A DNA stretch of 64,000 bases from Mesostigma viride (GCA_009746045.1 RPFO01000418.1:208501-272500), one strand, 5' to 3'. Shown: positions 52,431-62,920, numbered from the stretch's first letter. Notes: generated by a model not told the origin, from the sequence alone. Translations and numbers: made by a program.

Positions 52431-53566
52431 AGTCCAGGAGGCCTATGCTGAGATCCAGCAGGCCTGTTCTCCCGTCCGTGCCGCTCAGGCGGTACAGCGC
52501 CACCTCCCTCGCGGCACTCCCTCGGTCGCCTCCGTTCAATCTCCCGCCGCATTCCCTGCTCGCGTCATCGATAAACACCAGAAAACCTACGCGGGTATTC
52601 TGCACACGGCTGATTGGATTGCTCTTTTCGCGGACCTCAACGCCCAGGGACGTGCGTGGCTGTTCTCGCTTTCCTTGCGGAGTGTGGGCTCGGCGTACCT
52701 TCGTGCTCTTCCCATGGCCCCCCATTCGCCTTGGCTCCCAGCCACTACTCGGTGGCGCTCCGGCACCAGCTATTTGCCCCGCAGCCTCTTGTTCCGGCCG
52801 GGCGGCCTTGTGGTAGCTGTGGGCAGCCGCTGGATCCCACGGGGACTCACTACCTTTCCTGCATGGGGGGCCAACAGAATCAGAATTGGTATTTGTATTT
52901 GCACACTGTCCTCCTGACGGTGGTGCTCGCCATGATTCGGTCGGTTTTCCCCCACGCGAACATCCGGTCCGAGGATGCGGATGGCGCTGCCTTCTATTCC
53001 CCCAACCACCGGCCTGACATCGTGGTGCTGGACTTTGAGGGGGGTGGCCGGCATCTGCTTATCGACGTTTCGGTGGCGCGGCCCTTGGCTCTTAGCCACG
53101 TGGCTGGGGCCTCCCTCACGGCAGGTTACACGGCGGACCGGGCGGAGCGGGCCAAGCTCCTGGCCTACGGCGACGTCGGGCACCATCGTGTGGTGCCCTT
53201 TGTCCTGGAGGAGTTTGGGGCCATGGGGCCCCTGACCTCCGCCTTCTTCAAGGAGTGTTGCCGGCTCCGGGAGGACCGGATGGACCTGGAGGGCCAGCGG
53301 GCCCCATGGTCGGCGCGGACCTGGACGTCATATTGGCGTCAGCGCTTGTCGGTGGCGCTGACTCGGGCCATGGCTGACATCATGCTCCGCCGTACGCGGG
53401 CTGATTTTGCGGTGCAGCAGGGCTATTAGGTTCCTCCCGTTAGGCGTTTCCATTGGTCTTATCGTAGTATAGAGCTTTGACATGGCTCTGTCTATAGGTT
53501 TATAGCTGGGCGTTTGCTTTGGTTTGAGTGATTTCACTCTGCTGTAAGTAATTATATTATTAATAT
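52431..53566 (+). mobile_element. Family B non-LTR, 5'-truncated copy 1
   Basis: 1,136 bp identical by eye to 54680-55813 except a C6/C7 length change near 52713 that shifts the frame (MAPHSPWLP for MAPPFALAP) and single substitutions. Carries CCHC (CGSCG...THYLSC) and endonuclease (NHRPDIVVLD, LLIDVSVARP). Flanked by ATATATATTGAGCGT on both sides (52416-52430 and 53567-53581). Confidence 0.85.
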
Positions 53567-53633
53567 ATATATATTGAGCGTGTGAAATTTTTCTTCCTTT
53601 TTCTGCCCGCCCCTCGCAGCGGGTGAGACCTCG

Positions 53634-54470
53634 GTGGCGGCCCAGCTGGGGGTGACGACTCCAGGCGGGGCGGATATCCTCATCCATTCGGTGCAGGCCT
53701 ACCTCGAGGCCCACCCCACCCACGCTGTCGTCAAGGTCGACTGCCACAACGCGTTCAACAGTCTGTCCCGCGCCAGCATGTTTGCGGCCGTCATGGAGTC
53801 CTTCGAGGACTTGTACGCTTGGACAGCCGTGTGCTACGGCCAGCCCGGCCAACTGGTTCACATCATGGAGGACGGCACTCGCGGCGGCCTGCTTTTGCGG
53901 TCGGGCACCCAGCAAGGGGACCCCCTGGGACCCCTGTACTTTGCCGCCCCCCTCCAGGGTTGCCTCCAAGCGGTCCATGCTGCCCACCCGGCGGTCGCTA
54001 TTCAGGCCTACTTGGATGATATCTACCTTCTGGGCCCTGTGCCGGACACCACCGCGGCTCTGCTGGCACTGCAGACCGCGGTGGCCGACATCAACCTCCA
54101 GTTGACCCTGGCCAAGTGCGCGGTGTACTCGCCCCAAGGTGATTGCTCCGGCTTTCCGCCCCAGCTCTTGGGCCGGGACGAGCGCCTCCATGGGTTGGAT
54201 GTCCTCGGCGTTCCGGTTGGCGACCCCGCGATTGATTGCGGTTGGCGCGTCATCGATGCTCTGCGGGCCGCCCTCGAGGCACGCACTGAGGTACTGCCCT
54301 TGATTGCGCGCCTTCATGATTCGCAGACCAAGGGTCTGCTTCTGTGGTTTTGCGCTCACCCTCGCGTCGTTCACTGGCTCCGGGGCGCTCTTCCGGCTCA
54401 GGTCCGGCTGGCCGCCGAGGGCCACGACGAACGCATCCAGTCGGCCTTGCATGGCGCAGCTGGTCCCGGG
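53634..54470 (+). pseudogene. Family B reverse transcriptase fragment
   Basis: RT palm motifs A-E are all visible, with YLDD as the catalytic box in place of YMDD in family A. The fingers and N-terminal zinc fingers are absent owing to 5' truncation. The frame is lost after LHGAAGPGP. The RT continues in the frame of 54304-55680. Confidence 0.75.
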
Positions 54471-55680
54471 CCCCGACCTCCCGCCACATGCTATTCGCAT
54501 TGCCTCCCTGCCTGCACGGATGGGTGGCTGTGGTCTGACTCGTGCCGCCCGGCTGGCCCCAGCAGCATTTTTGGGCTCCGTCGCTCAGTCGTGGGCGGAA
54601 AGCTGCCGGCTCCTGCCCCTTTTGGCAACAGCAGCGCCTGACCTCCTGGACCCCAGCAGCCCTTTGCCCTTCGTCACCGCCATCCAGGAGGCCTATGCTG
54701 AGATCCAGCAGGCCTGTTCTCCCGTCCGTGCCGCTCAGGCGGTACAGCGCCACCTCCCTCGCGGCACTCCCTCGGTCGCCTCCGTTCAATCTCCCGCCGC
54801 ATTCCCTGCTCGCGTCATCGATAAACACCAGAAAACCTACGCGGGTATTCTGCACACGGCTGATTGGATTGCTCTTTTCGCGGACCTCAACGCCCAGGGA
54901 CGTGCGTGGCTGTTCTCGCTTTCCTTGCGGAGTGTGGGCTCGGCGTACCTTCGTGCTCTTCCCATGGCCCCCCCATTCGCCTTGGCTCCCAGCCACTACT
55001 CGGTGGCGCTCCGGCACCAGCTATTTGCCCCGCAGCCTCTTGTTCCGGCCGGGCGGCCTTGTGGTAGCTGTGGGCAGCCGCTGGATCCCACGGGGACTCA
55101 CTACCTTTCCTGCATGGGGGGCCAACAGAATCAGAATTGGTATTTGTATTTGCACACTGTCCTCCTGACGGTGGTGCTCGCCATGATTCGGTCGGTTTTC
55201 CCCCACGCGAACATCCGGTCCGAGGATGCGGATGGCGCTGCCTTCTATTCCCCCAACCACCGGCCTGACATCGTGGTGCTGGACTTTGAGGGGGGTGGCC
55301 GGCATCTGCTTATTGACGTTTCGGTGGCGCGGCCCTTGGCTCTTAGCCACGTGGCTGGGGCCTCCCTCACGGCAGGTTACACGGCGGACCGGGCGGAGCG
55401 GGCCAAGCTCCTGGCCTACGGCGACGTCGGGCACCATCGTGTGGTGCCCTTTGTCCTGGAGGAGTTTGGGGCCATGGGGCCCCTGACCTCCGCCTTCTTC
55501 AAGGAGTGTTGCCGGCTCCGGGAGGACCGGATGGACCTGGAGGGCCAGCGGGCCCCATGGTTGGCGCGGACCTGGACGTCATATTGGCGTCAGCGCTTGT
55601 CGGTGGCGCTGACTCGGGCCATGGCTGACATCATGCTCCGCCGTACGCGGGCTGATTTTGCGGTGCAGCAGGGCTATTAG
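54456..55680 (+). pseudogene. Family B RT thumb, CCHC and restriction-like endonuclease
   Basis: From VPGPDLPPHAIRIASLPARM to RRTRADFAVQQGY. Includes a conserved KHQKTYAGILHTADWI, CGSCGQPLDPTGTHYLSC (CCHC), the endonuclease core RPDIVVLDFEGGG and LLIDVSVARP, and a Lys in AERAKLLAYG. No break in this segment. Endonuclease should cleave AT-rich targets. Confidence 0.75.
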
Positions 55681-55934
55681 GTTCCTCCCGTTAGGCGTTT
55701 CCATTGGTCTAATCGTAGTATAGAGCTTTGACATGGCTCTGTCTATAGGTTTATAGCTGGGCGTTTGCTTTGGTTTGAGTGATTTCACTCTGCTGTAAGT
55801 AATTATATTATTAATATATATTGAGCGTGTTTGTAGGTGGGGGCTTTGTCATTTAGCATGCCATAGTTAACCAATAATCACCTTGCTTACTCGCCTCTTA
55901 TTGCAACTGTTTGTTCTATGCTTGTTGCTTGCAG

Positions 55935-56146
55935 CTCGTCAATGCAGCGCTGGACTTCACAACGTGGCTTCGAGGCTGCATGGACCCAGATCTTGGGCGT
56001 TGGGTCAAGTCTGCTGACGTGGTTATGGACGCGTCAACCAACCAACCTGTGGTGGAGCATCGGCCGGTCAGCAAGATATTTGATATCGAGCTATTCGGCC
56101 ATCACGATGAAGGTGCAGGGGCGGACGTTGGTGATATGACTGCTTT
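55935..56146 (+). CDS. Transposase-like gene, third coding segment
   Basis: Begins at the acceptor CAG|CTCGTC: LVNAALDFTTWLRGCMDPDL, VVMDASTNQPVVEHRPVSKI, FDIELFGHHDEGAGADVGDM. In this family a short region after GHTH carries on to the C-terminus. The frame then meets a TAG at 56178. One extra T in the TTTTT run at about 56142 would give ...TAFLRYRLATAEALADV and restore the next segment. A 41-bp intron (GTGATATG...CGGCAG) is the alternative. Confidence 0.6.
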
Positions 56147-57455
56147 TTGCGCTACCGACTTGCCACGGCAGAGGCGTTAGCTGATGTGCCCGCCAACTGT
56201 TGGAGGCCTCTTGGGCCGAACGAGGAGCCATGCGACATGGTTACTGTCTCTTCGAAGCGTGTGAGTGATGGCAAAGAGCTCCGCGGCGTGCTAGTCATGG
56301 AGGCGACCAAGGCGCCCAAGGGCAGCCCAGGTGTTGCCGCGTTTGCGGATTGGGATGGCGATCGCGCAATCCGCCGTCATTGCTCTAAACTCAACCGAGT
56401 GTTTCCAGACATCATGACGGATGCAAAGCAAGCAGAGCTCAACGAGGAGATCCGCGGCTTCCCCGCTGAGCCGGAGCAAGTGGAAGAAGAAGCGTCGGTG
56501 TTTGACTGCATGATCCAAGCTCTGACGGAGTGCAGGGAGCAGCAAAAACACAAGCCCCTCCCTTTTTGCCTCCACAGTGCAGGGGATCAGGCGGTGATGC
56601 GGGCTGCCCGTGCTTTGGAAGCGCCGCTGCACCCAATTATCAGCCATGCAGGCAACCGCCGGCACGAGGTGCAAACTGCCATTCACCGGGCGCGACGCGA
56701 GGCTGAGCGCCTGCCAGCCGCATCTGCCACGCCTGCCACGCTTGCCTCCAATCCTCCTACTGGAGTTGCCTCCAATTCTCCTGCGGATGCCACCGGTGGT
56801 GCACGGACCATTGCGACTGCGGATCATATTTTTTCCGTAAATCCCGGCATTATCTCCCGCGGAGACTTTCTCATCATCAAGAGACCTGCGGTGACGTGCG
56901 GGGAAGGCATGCCCTGGCCAGAGGAGCTCTTGGTGAAGGTCATGGATGCGTCTACTGTTCGTTCACGCGGGACTCTGACTGTTTCCGTGTTTTACTCACC
57001 CTCCTGGGAAGGGCAGTTTAACAAGCTCTCGCTCGCAGGCGGTGGGCCGGGCCTGACGGTGTCGGCATCGGAAATCATCGTTCAACACTGGACAGTTGGT
57101 GCATCAGGGCAGGCTGTCCACACTCCGTCGCTGACAGCAGCACGTAAGCTATCTCGTGCAACCCTCCAGGCCTTAGATGACCATCCACACGTGCACTTTG
57201 CTGGTTTTCAAACGCAGCAAGCTGCTGCAGCGACGTCAAAAGCTGCATGTGCGGCACACTTTGTTGAGCACGGGCTGCACGCGCTGAAAGGGAGAAGGCT
57301 GTGCGCCTTGTGGGGTGCTGCCAAGACCCGTTTTCACGGGTGGGTCACAGAAGTACATGAGAATGGCGGGGCTTTGAAGATCGAGACGGTTTGGTCCGAT
57401 GGCAAGGGAGCGACGTACACCACGTTGGAGGAAGTCTTAAAGTTCATCTGCATCC
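56147..57455 (+). CDS. Transposase-like gene, C-terminal segment before DIRS insertion
   Basis: 437 codons: LRYRLATAEALADVPANCWR, a middle with many Ala/Pro, then DHIFSVNPGIISRGDFLIIK, LLVKVMDASTVRSRGTLTVS, and RRLCALWGAAKTRFHGWVTE with LKIETVWSDGKGATYTTLEE. The last two resemble Tudor/chromo-like beta-barrels that read small modifications, but I cannot assign them. The native frame ends at ATCC (57452-57455), where DIRS element 3 begins. Read-through into its B2 repeat gives a false tail to 57526. Confidence 0.6.
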
Positions 57456-57609
57456 AGTGTTTACATAGTGATTGGTTTCGGGTTACACGCCAGACACCTC
57501 ATGTTTATTACAAATTAGTGAAATAACACACCAGCGCTAGGTCTAGACTCTAAGCGGGATAACACACAAAATTTGGGACGGCAGTATAAACACCTAAACT
57601 GCCCGTCCC
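57452..57609 (-). repeat. Split direct repeat B2, element 3
   Basis: 158 bp, same as 57824-57981. On the plus strand ATCCAGTGTTTACATAG to CTGCCCGTCCC. Forms the element's right end in its own orientation. Confidence 0.85.
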
Positions 57610-57634
57610 CGTCCCCCAAGGGTGGGTGGGTGGG

Positions 57635-57820
57635 GAGTCAAGAAAAACGGGTAGGCTCACCGCCATCCCCCTCTCCCTTTATAGGAAAACCTCCCTAGCA
57701 AGGGGGGGGGGGTTGACCTGTGCCAGAAATATATTTTTACAAATTCTTTCTAGAAGCTAGCGGCGAGTACCCTGACCCTAATGCACCATGTAGCACAAGA
57801 TAATACGAGCATTAGCTCAC
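57635..57820 (-). repeat. Split direct repeat A2, element 3
   Basis: 186 bp, matching A1 at 62735-62920 with a single base difference seen. Begins (minus) GTGAGCTAATGCTCGTATTA. A 25-bp C-rich joint, reading CCCACCCACCC on the minus strand, links it to B2. Confidence 0.85.
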
Positions 57821-57823
57821 AAA

Positions 57824-57981
57824 ATCCAGTGTTTACATAGTGATTGGTTTCGGGTTACACGCCAGACACCTCATGTTTATTACAAATTAGTGAAATAACA
57901 CACCAGCGCTAGGTCTAGACTCTAAGCGGGATAACACACAAAATTTGGGACGGCAGTATAAACACCTAAACTGCCCGTCCC
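57824..57981 (-). repeat. Split direct repeat B1, element 3
   Basis: 158 bp, identical by eye to B2. Directly downstream of the recombinase 3' end, which reads into it. Confidence 0.85.
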
Positions 57982-58640
57982 ACATCTCCATTCTGGCCCC
58001 TCAGGCCGTAGTAGACACAAGTAGGCTCACAACCCAGGCGCCCGCAGTGGGTGCGGGTCGGGTCACAGTAGATGGCCCCGGAAGTGGGCGCGCCAGTGCG
58101 CCGGGTCCCAGGAATGCGCCAGGGCCCAGAGGCGCGGGGGGAGGTCCAGCAGCAGGGCCCGTGGAGTCCCACGTAGCGCTGCACCGAGTCAGCCGCGCGC
58201 CAACGGCCGCGCCGCTGGATGTCCGCCGTCGGGATGTTGCGCAAGGCGTCGTGGGTGGCCCCACCATGCCGCAGCGAGTGCAGCGTGAACTTGCCCGGGA
58301 GCTGGAGCTGGGTCCAGACACTGACCCACTGTGACCGCGCCTGCGCATACGTGAGCCCGCCGAAGACCAGCGCCCCCGGTGCCCGGCCGCGGCACAGCGC
58401 GGACAAGAGGCCCAACGAGAGAGGGTCCTCCACGAGGACATGCTGGGTACCACCTTGGGCTGTCTTGGGGTCCCGGAGCAGGAGTGCCCCCTGACCACGC
58501 GCCGGCCCCAGGCGGGGGTCCCCTGGGAACGCCACGTCCCCAACGTGCAGGCCCAAAGCCTCGCTGATGCGCAGATACTGCTGGAAAGCCACCAGCACCA
58601 GCGCAGCCATGGCGGTCTGATGGCGGGAGAGTAGCAGGAC
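57966..58640 (-). CDS. DIRS tyrosine recombinase C-terminal domain, element 3
   Basis: Open frame from MAALVLVAFQQYLRISEALG (first catalytic Arg) through NPKT-like DPKTAQGGTQHVLV, GLTYAQARSQW, HSLRHGGATHDAL (His-x-x-Arg), RRGRWRAADSVQRYVGLH (the RGRW Trp and the nucleophilic Tyr). All key residues are present. In this copy the LVFGGLTYAQ junction is in one frame, unlike copies 1 and 2. It is separated from the RNase H frame by a frameshift near 58660. It integrates circular cDNA by site-specific recombination. Confidence 0.75.
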   Translation of the reverse strand, partial: VLLLSRHQTAMAALVLVAFQQYLRISEALGLHVGDVAFPGDPRLGPARGQGALLLRDPKTAQGGTQHVLVEDPLSLGLLSALCRGRAPGALVFGGLTYAQARSQWVSVWTQLQLPGKFTLHSLRHGGATHDALRNIPTADIQRRGRWRAADSVQRYVGLHGPCCWTSPRASGPWRIPGTRRTGAPTSGAIYCDPTRTHCGRLGCEPTCVYYGLRGQNGDVGRAV

Positions 58641-58649
58641 AGCCGCGAG

Positions 58650-60148
58650 GTAGCACAGTCGCCACGGGACCGGGGGGGACTCTGGCAGGGGACCAGCCGA
58701 CCCCAGCCGCGCAGCATGCGGTCAGCCATCTGCCACGAGTCGACCACCGAGGGCTGGTACAAACGGAGCCCCTGCTTCGCCTGCTGACAAAGAGTCCGCC
58801 CCCTGCCCCCACCACTCTCGTACACCGCCGAGACCCACTCGCAGAACAGTGCCTCGGCCTCGGTGGGGTCGTGCTCCCCGGGTGGAAGCCACGCCAGAAA
58901 GACCGACACGGCGCGGTGGTAGCGGGGCAGGGTGGAACGGGGGTTGACCGTGCCCTCCAAGAGCCGGTGACGGGCGTTGCGCAGCCGCGGCCCCGGATTG
59001 GCCTCCACGTCGCCGTCGGAGGTGAGGTCCCGGCGCCAGCCACCCGCCACCGGGGCACTGCGCGCTCGGCTGGGTCCATCCGCAGGGTTACTCGAGGTAC
59101 GCACATACACCCAATGAGACCGGGTGTCCGCCGCCAAGGACAGGGCCGCTACGCGCCGGGCCACTTGGTTGAGCCGGTAAGAAGACGACCGGCCCTTGAC
59201 CATGCAGCCGAGGACCGCGCTGGAGTCCACCATCCGCACAACGCGCGTCCCGCGGACGGCCAGGGAGCGACACGACCATTCCAGACCCTGGGCAGCCACG
59301 CGCGCCTCCTTGATGTTGATGTGCTCCCGCGGGTTGCCCCAGCGGTAGGACACCGCCGTCCGCCACGGCGCGGTGGCGATCACCTGGTAGTCCGCCTCCG
59401 TCAGCCGCTCAACGGTCCAAGGCGTATCCGAGGCCCCCAGCGCCACCGTGGCCCACCCCCGAGCCTCCCGGCGCTGGGCCAAGGACTGCACCTGTGCAGC
59501 CGGTAGGTCGGCGTACACGATCCCGGCCCCCTCCGTGCTGGCGTCTGTCACCACCACCCGGCCCGCGAGGGGGGCTGCCCGCGGCGCCCGTAGGAAGGGC
59601 GCCGTGGCGACAGCCGCCGTGAGCTCCTCCCGCACGCTTTGCCACAACTGCCAGCGGCGGCGCCGCGCGTACCAGTCCCACGGGTCTGCCCGCATGACGT
59701 GCAGCAAGCGGTACGTCTCCCCCCAGAGGGAGAGCAGCGGCCGGCACAGCAGCTGGATCCACACCCACTTGCCGACGAGGGACTCGAGCTCCCGCTGGTA
59801 GGTGAACCCGCGCCGCAAGACGGCCTGGGTGGCGGCAACGACCCCAGCCAGCCGCTCCGCGGTCGGGACGATGCTTCCGTCGCGCCGGTGCACGACACCC
59901 AAGGCCACCACGTCCCGCTGGTCGGGGCTGGCCGGCACCACCTTACTCGCCTTCTGCGGCAGCCCCGCTGCTGCATAGGCTGCCGCGGCCCGCGCCAGCT
60001 GCTGGTTGACACCCGTCGCCGTTGCACAGTGGGAGACGTGCAGGTCGTCGATGGTGATGGCATGGAGGCCCTCCTCGTCGTGCGGCGGGTCGAAGATGGC
60101 GGCGGGGGCCAAGGGGTTGGCCGGGTCCTCCTCCCACCGGAGGCGCAC
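58650..60148 (-). CDS. DIRS RT palm C-terminal part, RNase H and 2A-like junction, element 3
   Basis: Open from RLRWEEDPANPLAP. LHAITIDDLHVSHC is RT motif C. RNase H: RVVVTDASTEGAGIVY, EHINIKEARVAAQ, RVVRMVDSSAVLG and RTSSNPADGPSR. Then GDVEANPGP (58988-59014), and the recombinase N-terminal region (LLEGTVNPRSTLPRY..., GGGRGRTLCQQAKQGL). The frame leaves the recombinase after LVPCQSPP near 58660. Longest intact piece of this element. Confidence 0.75.
58988..59014 (-). other. 2A motif with full consensus (GDVEANPGP)
   Basis: Exact match to D-V/I-E-x-N-P-G-P, 9 residues from GDVEANPGP. It lies about 30 residues after RNase H NPADGPSR and before LLEGTVNP, which also follows the motif in copies 1 and 2. 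Known 2A peptides act by ribosome skipping at the final Gly-Pro. Activity here is inferred. Confidence 0.7.
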
Positions 60149-61060
60149 CGTCTGGCCCAGGGTCCCTTGTCCACCACCAGCAGGAGCTGGGCCATGTTAA
60201 TGCTGACGCCCCGACGGGGATCCAAAGCCCCAGAGCGGTACAGCACCGCCATGTGGATCACCTGGGCGACCACCACGGCGTGCTTGTTACCCATGGGCCA
60301 GCAGCGCATCCACGGCCACACCCGCCGGGCGGGCCCGGGCAGCCCGACGTCCCGGGAGTCCACAGCCGGCCAAGCGCAGTACTTGCGCAGCCAGTCGGGG
60401 AGCCGCAGGCGGTTGTAGTAGCCCTCGAGGTCGGAAGTGCCCCCGAACACCGGGCAGCCAGCCCGCACCCACAGCTCGGCTATCACCCCAAGGTGGGGGA
60501 GAAGGGCCGCGGGGGGTCTACCAGGAGCCAGTTGCCAGGCCGGTTGTCCACGATGAGTCGCATCGAGCCGTCCGGCTTCTTGCGCCCCGCCACCCCATTT
60601 ACTGCTGGGGGCGCCTGCTCATAAAACCCCCCGACAACCCCGGCCTCCAACGCGCGCAGCAACAGCTTGATGTACTCCGCAGGGGCGCACCCCCGGGTGG
60701 CCCGGAACCGCACCCGCCGCTCGCCGGGTGTCACAGTCGCACCAGCGTCTCCTCGCTGGCATACACGGCCGCCACCGAGGGCGGCAAGAGCCCCAGCACG
60801 TCCACGGTGCCCCCCTCCCCCGGCGCGGGGAACGCGACCTTGTCCGCCTGAATTGTTGTGAAAGGTCCACTTGTGTTGTAGTCATCCCTGACTGGGGCCG
60901 GGCCAGCTGCCGCTACAACAGGCTGCTGGCGGCAATAGGCCCGGCAAGTTTTGAAGATCTCTGTAGAGCCGCCTCCTGGACCGGCCCCGTCGCCCGGGCC
61001 GGCAGGTTTAGCGGGTGTCGGCCCCCGCCCCCACACCAGTTTAGGCCCCCACCGCCGCAC
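60149..61060 (-). pseudogene. DIRS RT N-terminal part, element 3, several frameshifts
   Basis: Three overlapping frames: 61060-60731 (VDVLGLLPPSVAAVYASEET, matching copy 2 VDVLNLLPPSWGAIL), 60734-60483 (GGFYEQAPPAVNG, DGSMRLIVDNRPGN) and 60486-60180 (SDLEGYYNRLRLPDWLRKYC, PWMRCWPMGNKHAVVVAQ). Breaks near 60735, 60490 and 60170. Not functional as it stands. Confidence 0.75.
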
Positions 61061-61414
61061 AGGCGGCGTCCTGACCCCGAAGGGTCAAGGCCGCCCGCTG
61101 TCGGCGCCGGGCAGACCCCAGCGCGCCCCACCGGCGCTTTGCCAAGTCAACTGGTAGAGGCAACGGAAGCAAGGCATGTTGTCGATTGGTATTTACCCCA
61201 GATTCGCCCCTGGCGCCCAGCGGCCAAACAGGCCGCACCGGCACGCCAAGTGGAGCCACTGGCTGTGGGGGGCTTCCAGATTCCACCACCGAATCCCGAC
61301 CAGGCCCTGACGTGCCCGTCAGAGTGCGCCCAGCCGTGCCACGCCCCACACCAGAATATTTCGAGAATTGATTCACACGATCCCCAGCAGAGGGGGCGGG
61401 GCCAAATTCCCCGG

Positions 61415-61572
61415 GCTGATTCTGCAGAATCTGGGAAAGCCCTAGCGTGCCCACTAGAGTGCGCCTCCCCAGATCCAAATTCGACAAAATCTGCCGATTC
61501 CGCGGCAGATTCTGGGAAAGCCCTAGCGTGCCCACTAGAGTGCGCCTCCCCAGATTCAAATTCGGCAAAGTC
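61415..61572. repeat. 78-bp tandem pair in DIRS element 3
   Basis: TCTGGGAAAGCCCTAGCGTG and CCACTAGAGTGCGCCTCCCC occur twice, 78 bp apart, with a weaker third relative near 61310 (CTGACGTGCCCGTCAGAGTG). Lies between ORF1 and pol. It might take part in expression of the second ORF. Not coding in a conserved frame. Confidence 0.7.
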
Positions 61573-61576
61573 TCCC

Positions 61577-62676
61577 CTACTCCTTCTTCGGCCCCTTGCC
61601 CTTCTCTAGGCGGTTGGAGAGCTCGGCTGCCTTCATAGCGCTCTGCACTGCCGGATGCCACAGCAGGTTCGCATCCTCCTGCAAGGGGAGCATCGCTAAT
61701 GCTGCCCCCTTGAACCCTTGCATGGTATCGGCCAGCGTGATCGCCGTCAGAATTTTCATCAGGTACTCGGGGGCTGCCATGTGCTTGATGGCATCGTCCC
61801 CCATTCCCCGCGGCAGCCAGCCTAACTCCGTGTTCAGAGTATCCAGCGTGAAGGCGATCTGGTGGGCCAGGAGCTTGCGCACCTCGGCCCCCTGACCCGT
61901 CCAGGTCGGCTTGGTGGCCAGCAGCCATCCCCTGATGCTCCCCCCGCCACCGACTCCGCAGACCGCAGAGCACTCGGCAGCAGGGGCTGCCGCGCTCCGC
62001 ACTCCACGTTCACCGAGGTGGCGTGGGAGGGCAGCTCCACGCCCGGCGTGCAGGTCTGTCGACCCCCTTGCGCAGCTATGGCTTGCTCGCTGGTCAGCAG
62101 GCCGCTCATAACCAAGCGGCCCATTGCTAAAGCTAGAGCGTCGCCATCCTCCCCTGCCTGCTGCCGGCCGCGCTGGGTTGAACGCGCCGTCTGGGGAGGC
62201 TGGCGGCCCGCCCTGTCGCCAGATTTTCCCGCTTCCCCACCCGCCAAAAACTGGTCGACGCGTAGCCCCACCCCGGAGCTCACGCGTCGATTGTTCCCTG
62301 ACTCCTCCCGGACTTCGTGCCGGGGCTCCTCCTCCTCCTCGTAATTTTCCTCCTCGCCCGGGTCCTGCAGCGCATCCCGCAGCATGGCAGCGATGGCGGA
62401 CTGCATCGTCTCCCTGGGAAGGGGCTCGACGTAAAAACCACGTCGCCTCAAGTACTTCTCGAGGTTGTCGAGCCGACGACCGTCTGGTAGGACCAGGATG
62501 CGATCCAGCCAGCGTGGGCCGCCCCCCAACAAGGCCCTCGCCCTGAGGGCGATGTCCTTTAGCGAGCCATCCATAGGGACAACCCGCATTCGGTTTAGCC
62601 ACTCCGCTTCCGGTGGTCTCACCGCCGACGGAACCCCCGCGTCTGCCATTGCATCCTGAAAGACCTCCTCGGCCAT
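61577..62676 (-). pseudogene. DIRS ORF1 (gag-like), element 3, one frameshift
   Basis: ATG in context CACCAATGGCC, 59 bp inside A1. First frame: MAEEVFQDAMADAGVPSAVR, LDNLEKYLRRRGFYVEPLPR, an acidic GEEENYEEEEEPRHE, DALALAMGRLVMSGLLTSEQ. Shift near 61940, then SIRGWLLATKPTWTGQGAEV, LDTLNTELGWLPRGMG, AAPEYLMKILTAITLAD, LAMLPLQEDANLLWHPAVQS and a Lys-rich end GKGPKKE. The C-terminal half matches ORF1 of copies 1-2. A likely RNA-binding structural protein. Confidence 0.7.
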
Positions 62677-62734
62677 TGGTGAGTTGTCTGATTGACGCCG
62701 TTATTAGCTAGGCGTATAATGCTTCACGAGTTTC

Positions 62735-62920
62735 GAGTCAAGAAAAACGGGTAGGCTCACCGCCATCCCCCTCTCCCTTTATAGGAAAACCTCCCTAGCA
62801 AGGGGGGGGGGGTTGACCTGTGCCAGAAATATATTTTTATAAATTCTTTCTAGAAGCTAGCGGCGAGTACCCTGACCCTAATGCACCATGTAGCACAAGA
62901 TAATACGAGCATTAGCTCAC
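62735..62920 (-). repeat. Split direct repeat A1, element 3
   Basis: 5' terminus of element 3 in its own orientation. Repeats A2 at 57635-57820. On the plus strand it ends ATTAGCTCAC, then CTAATCC and host sequence ATGGG. Confidence 0.85.

Larger units (their letters stand above)
53584..55813 (+). mobile_element. Family B non-LTR, 5'-truncated copy 2 (contains RT)
   Basis: 2,230 bp between 17-bp duplications ATATATATTGAGCGTGT (53567-53583 and 55814-55830). Starts with a pyrimidine-rich 39 bp ending CCCCTCGCAG, then RT sequence in frame: TSVAAQLGVTTPGG, VVKVDCHNAFN, GTQQGDPLGPLY, QAYLDDIYLLG, LTLAKCAVYSP. A frameshift near 54460 (HGAAGPGPRP against LVPGPDLPPHAI), then open to TAG at 55678-55680, including CCHC and endonuclease. 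About 70 percent similar in protein to family A by eye. Confidence 0.85.
51590..55934 (+). other. 4.3-kb intron of the transposase-like gene, filled with stacked non-LTR 3' ends
   Basis: Donor GTTGGT at 51590, acceptor TTGCTTGCAG ending at 55934. Joining 51589 to 55935 keeps the frame (PPSAK then LVNAALDFTTWL). Without insertions the intron would be roughly 250-350 bp. It now contains an old 3' tail, one family A copy and two family B copies. Confidence 0.7.

Noticed and set aside
53328-54500. 390-codon minus-strand frame
   Set aside because: Crosses the junction of two separate family B insertions and runs antisense to both.
56105-56145. 41-bp intron in the transposase-like gene
   Set aside because: Possible by GT...AG borders, but a single T indel in the TTTTT run restores a smoother frame. 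Kept only as the alternative explanation.
57456-57526. Natural C-terminus of the transposase-like gene at 57526
   Set aside because: That tail is encoded by the DIRS B2 repeat and appears again at 57824-57900. The real end lies at 63085.
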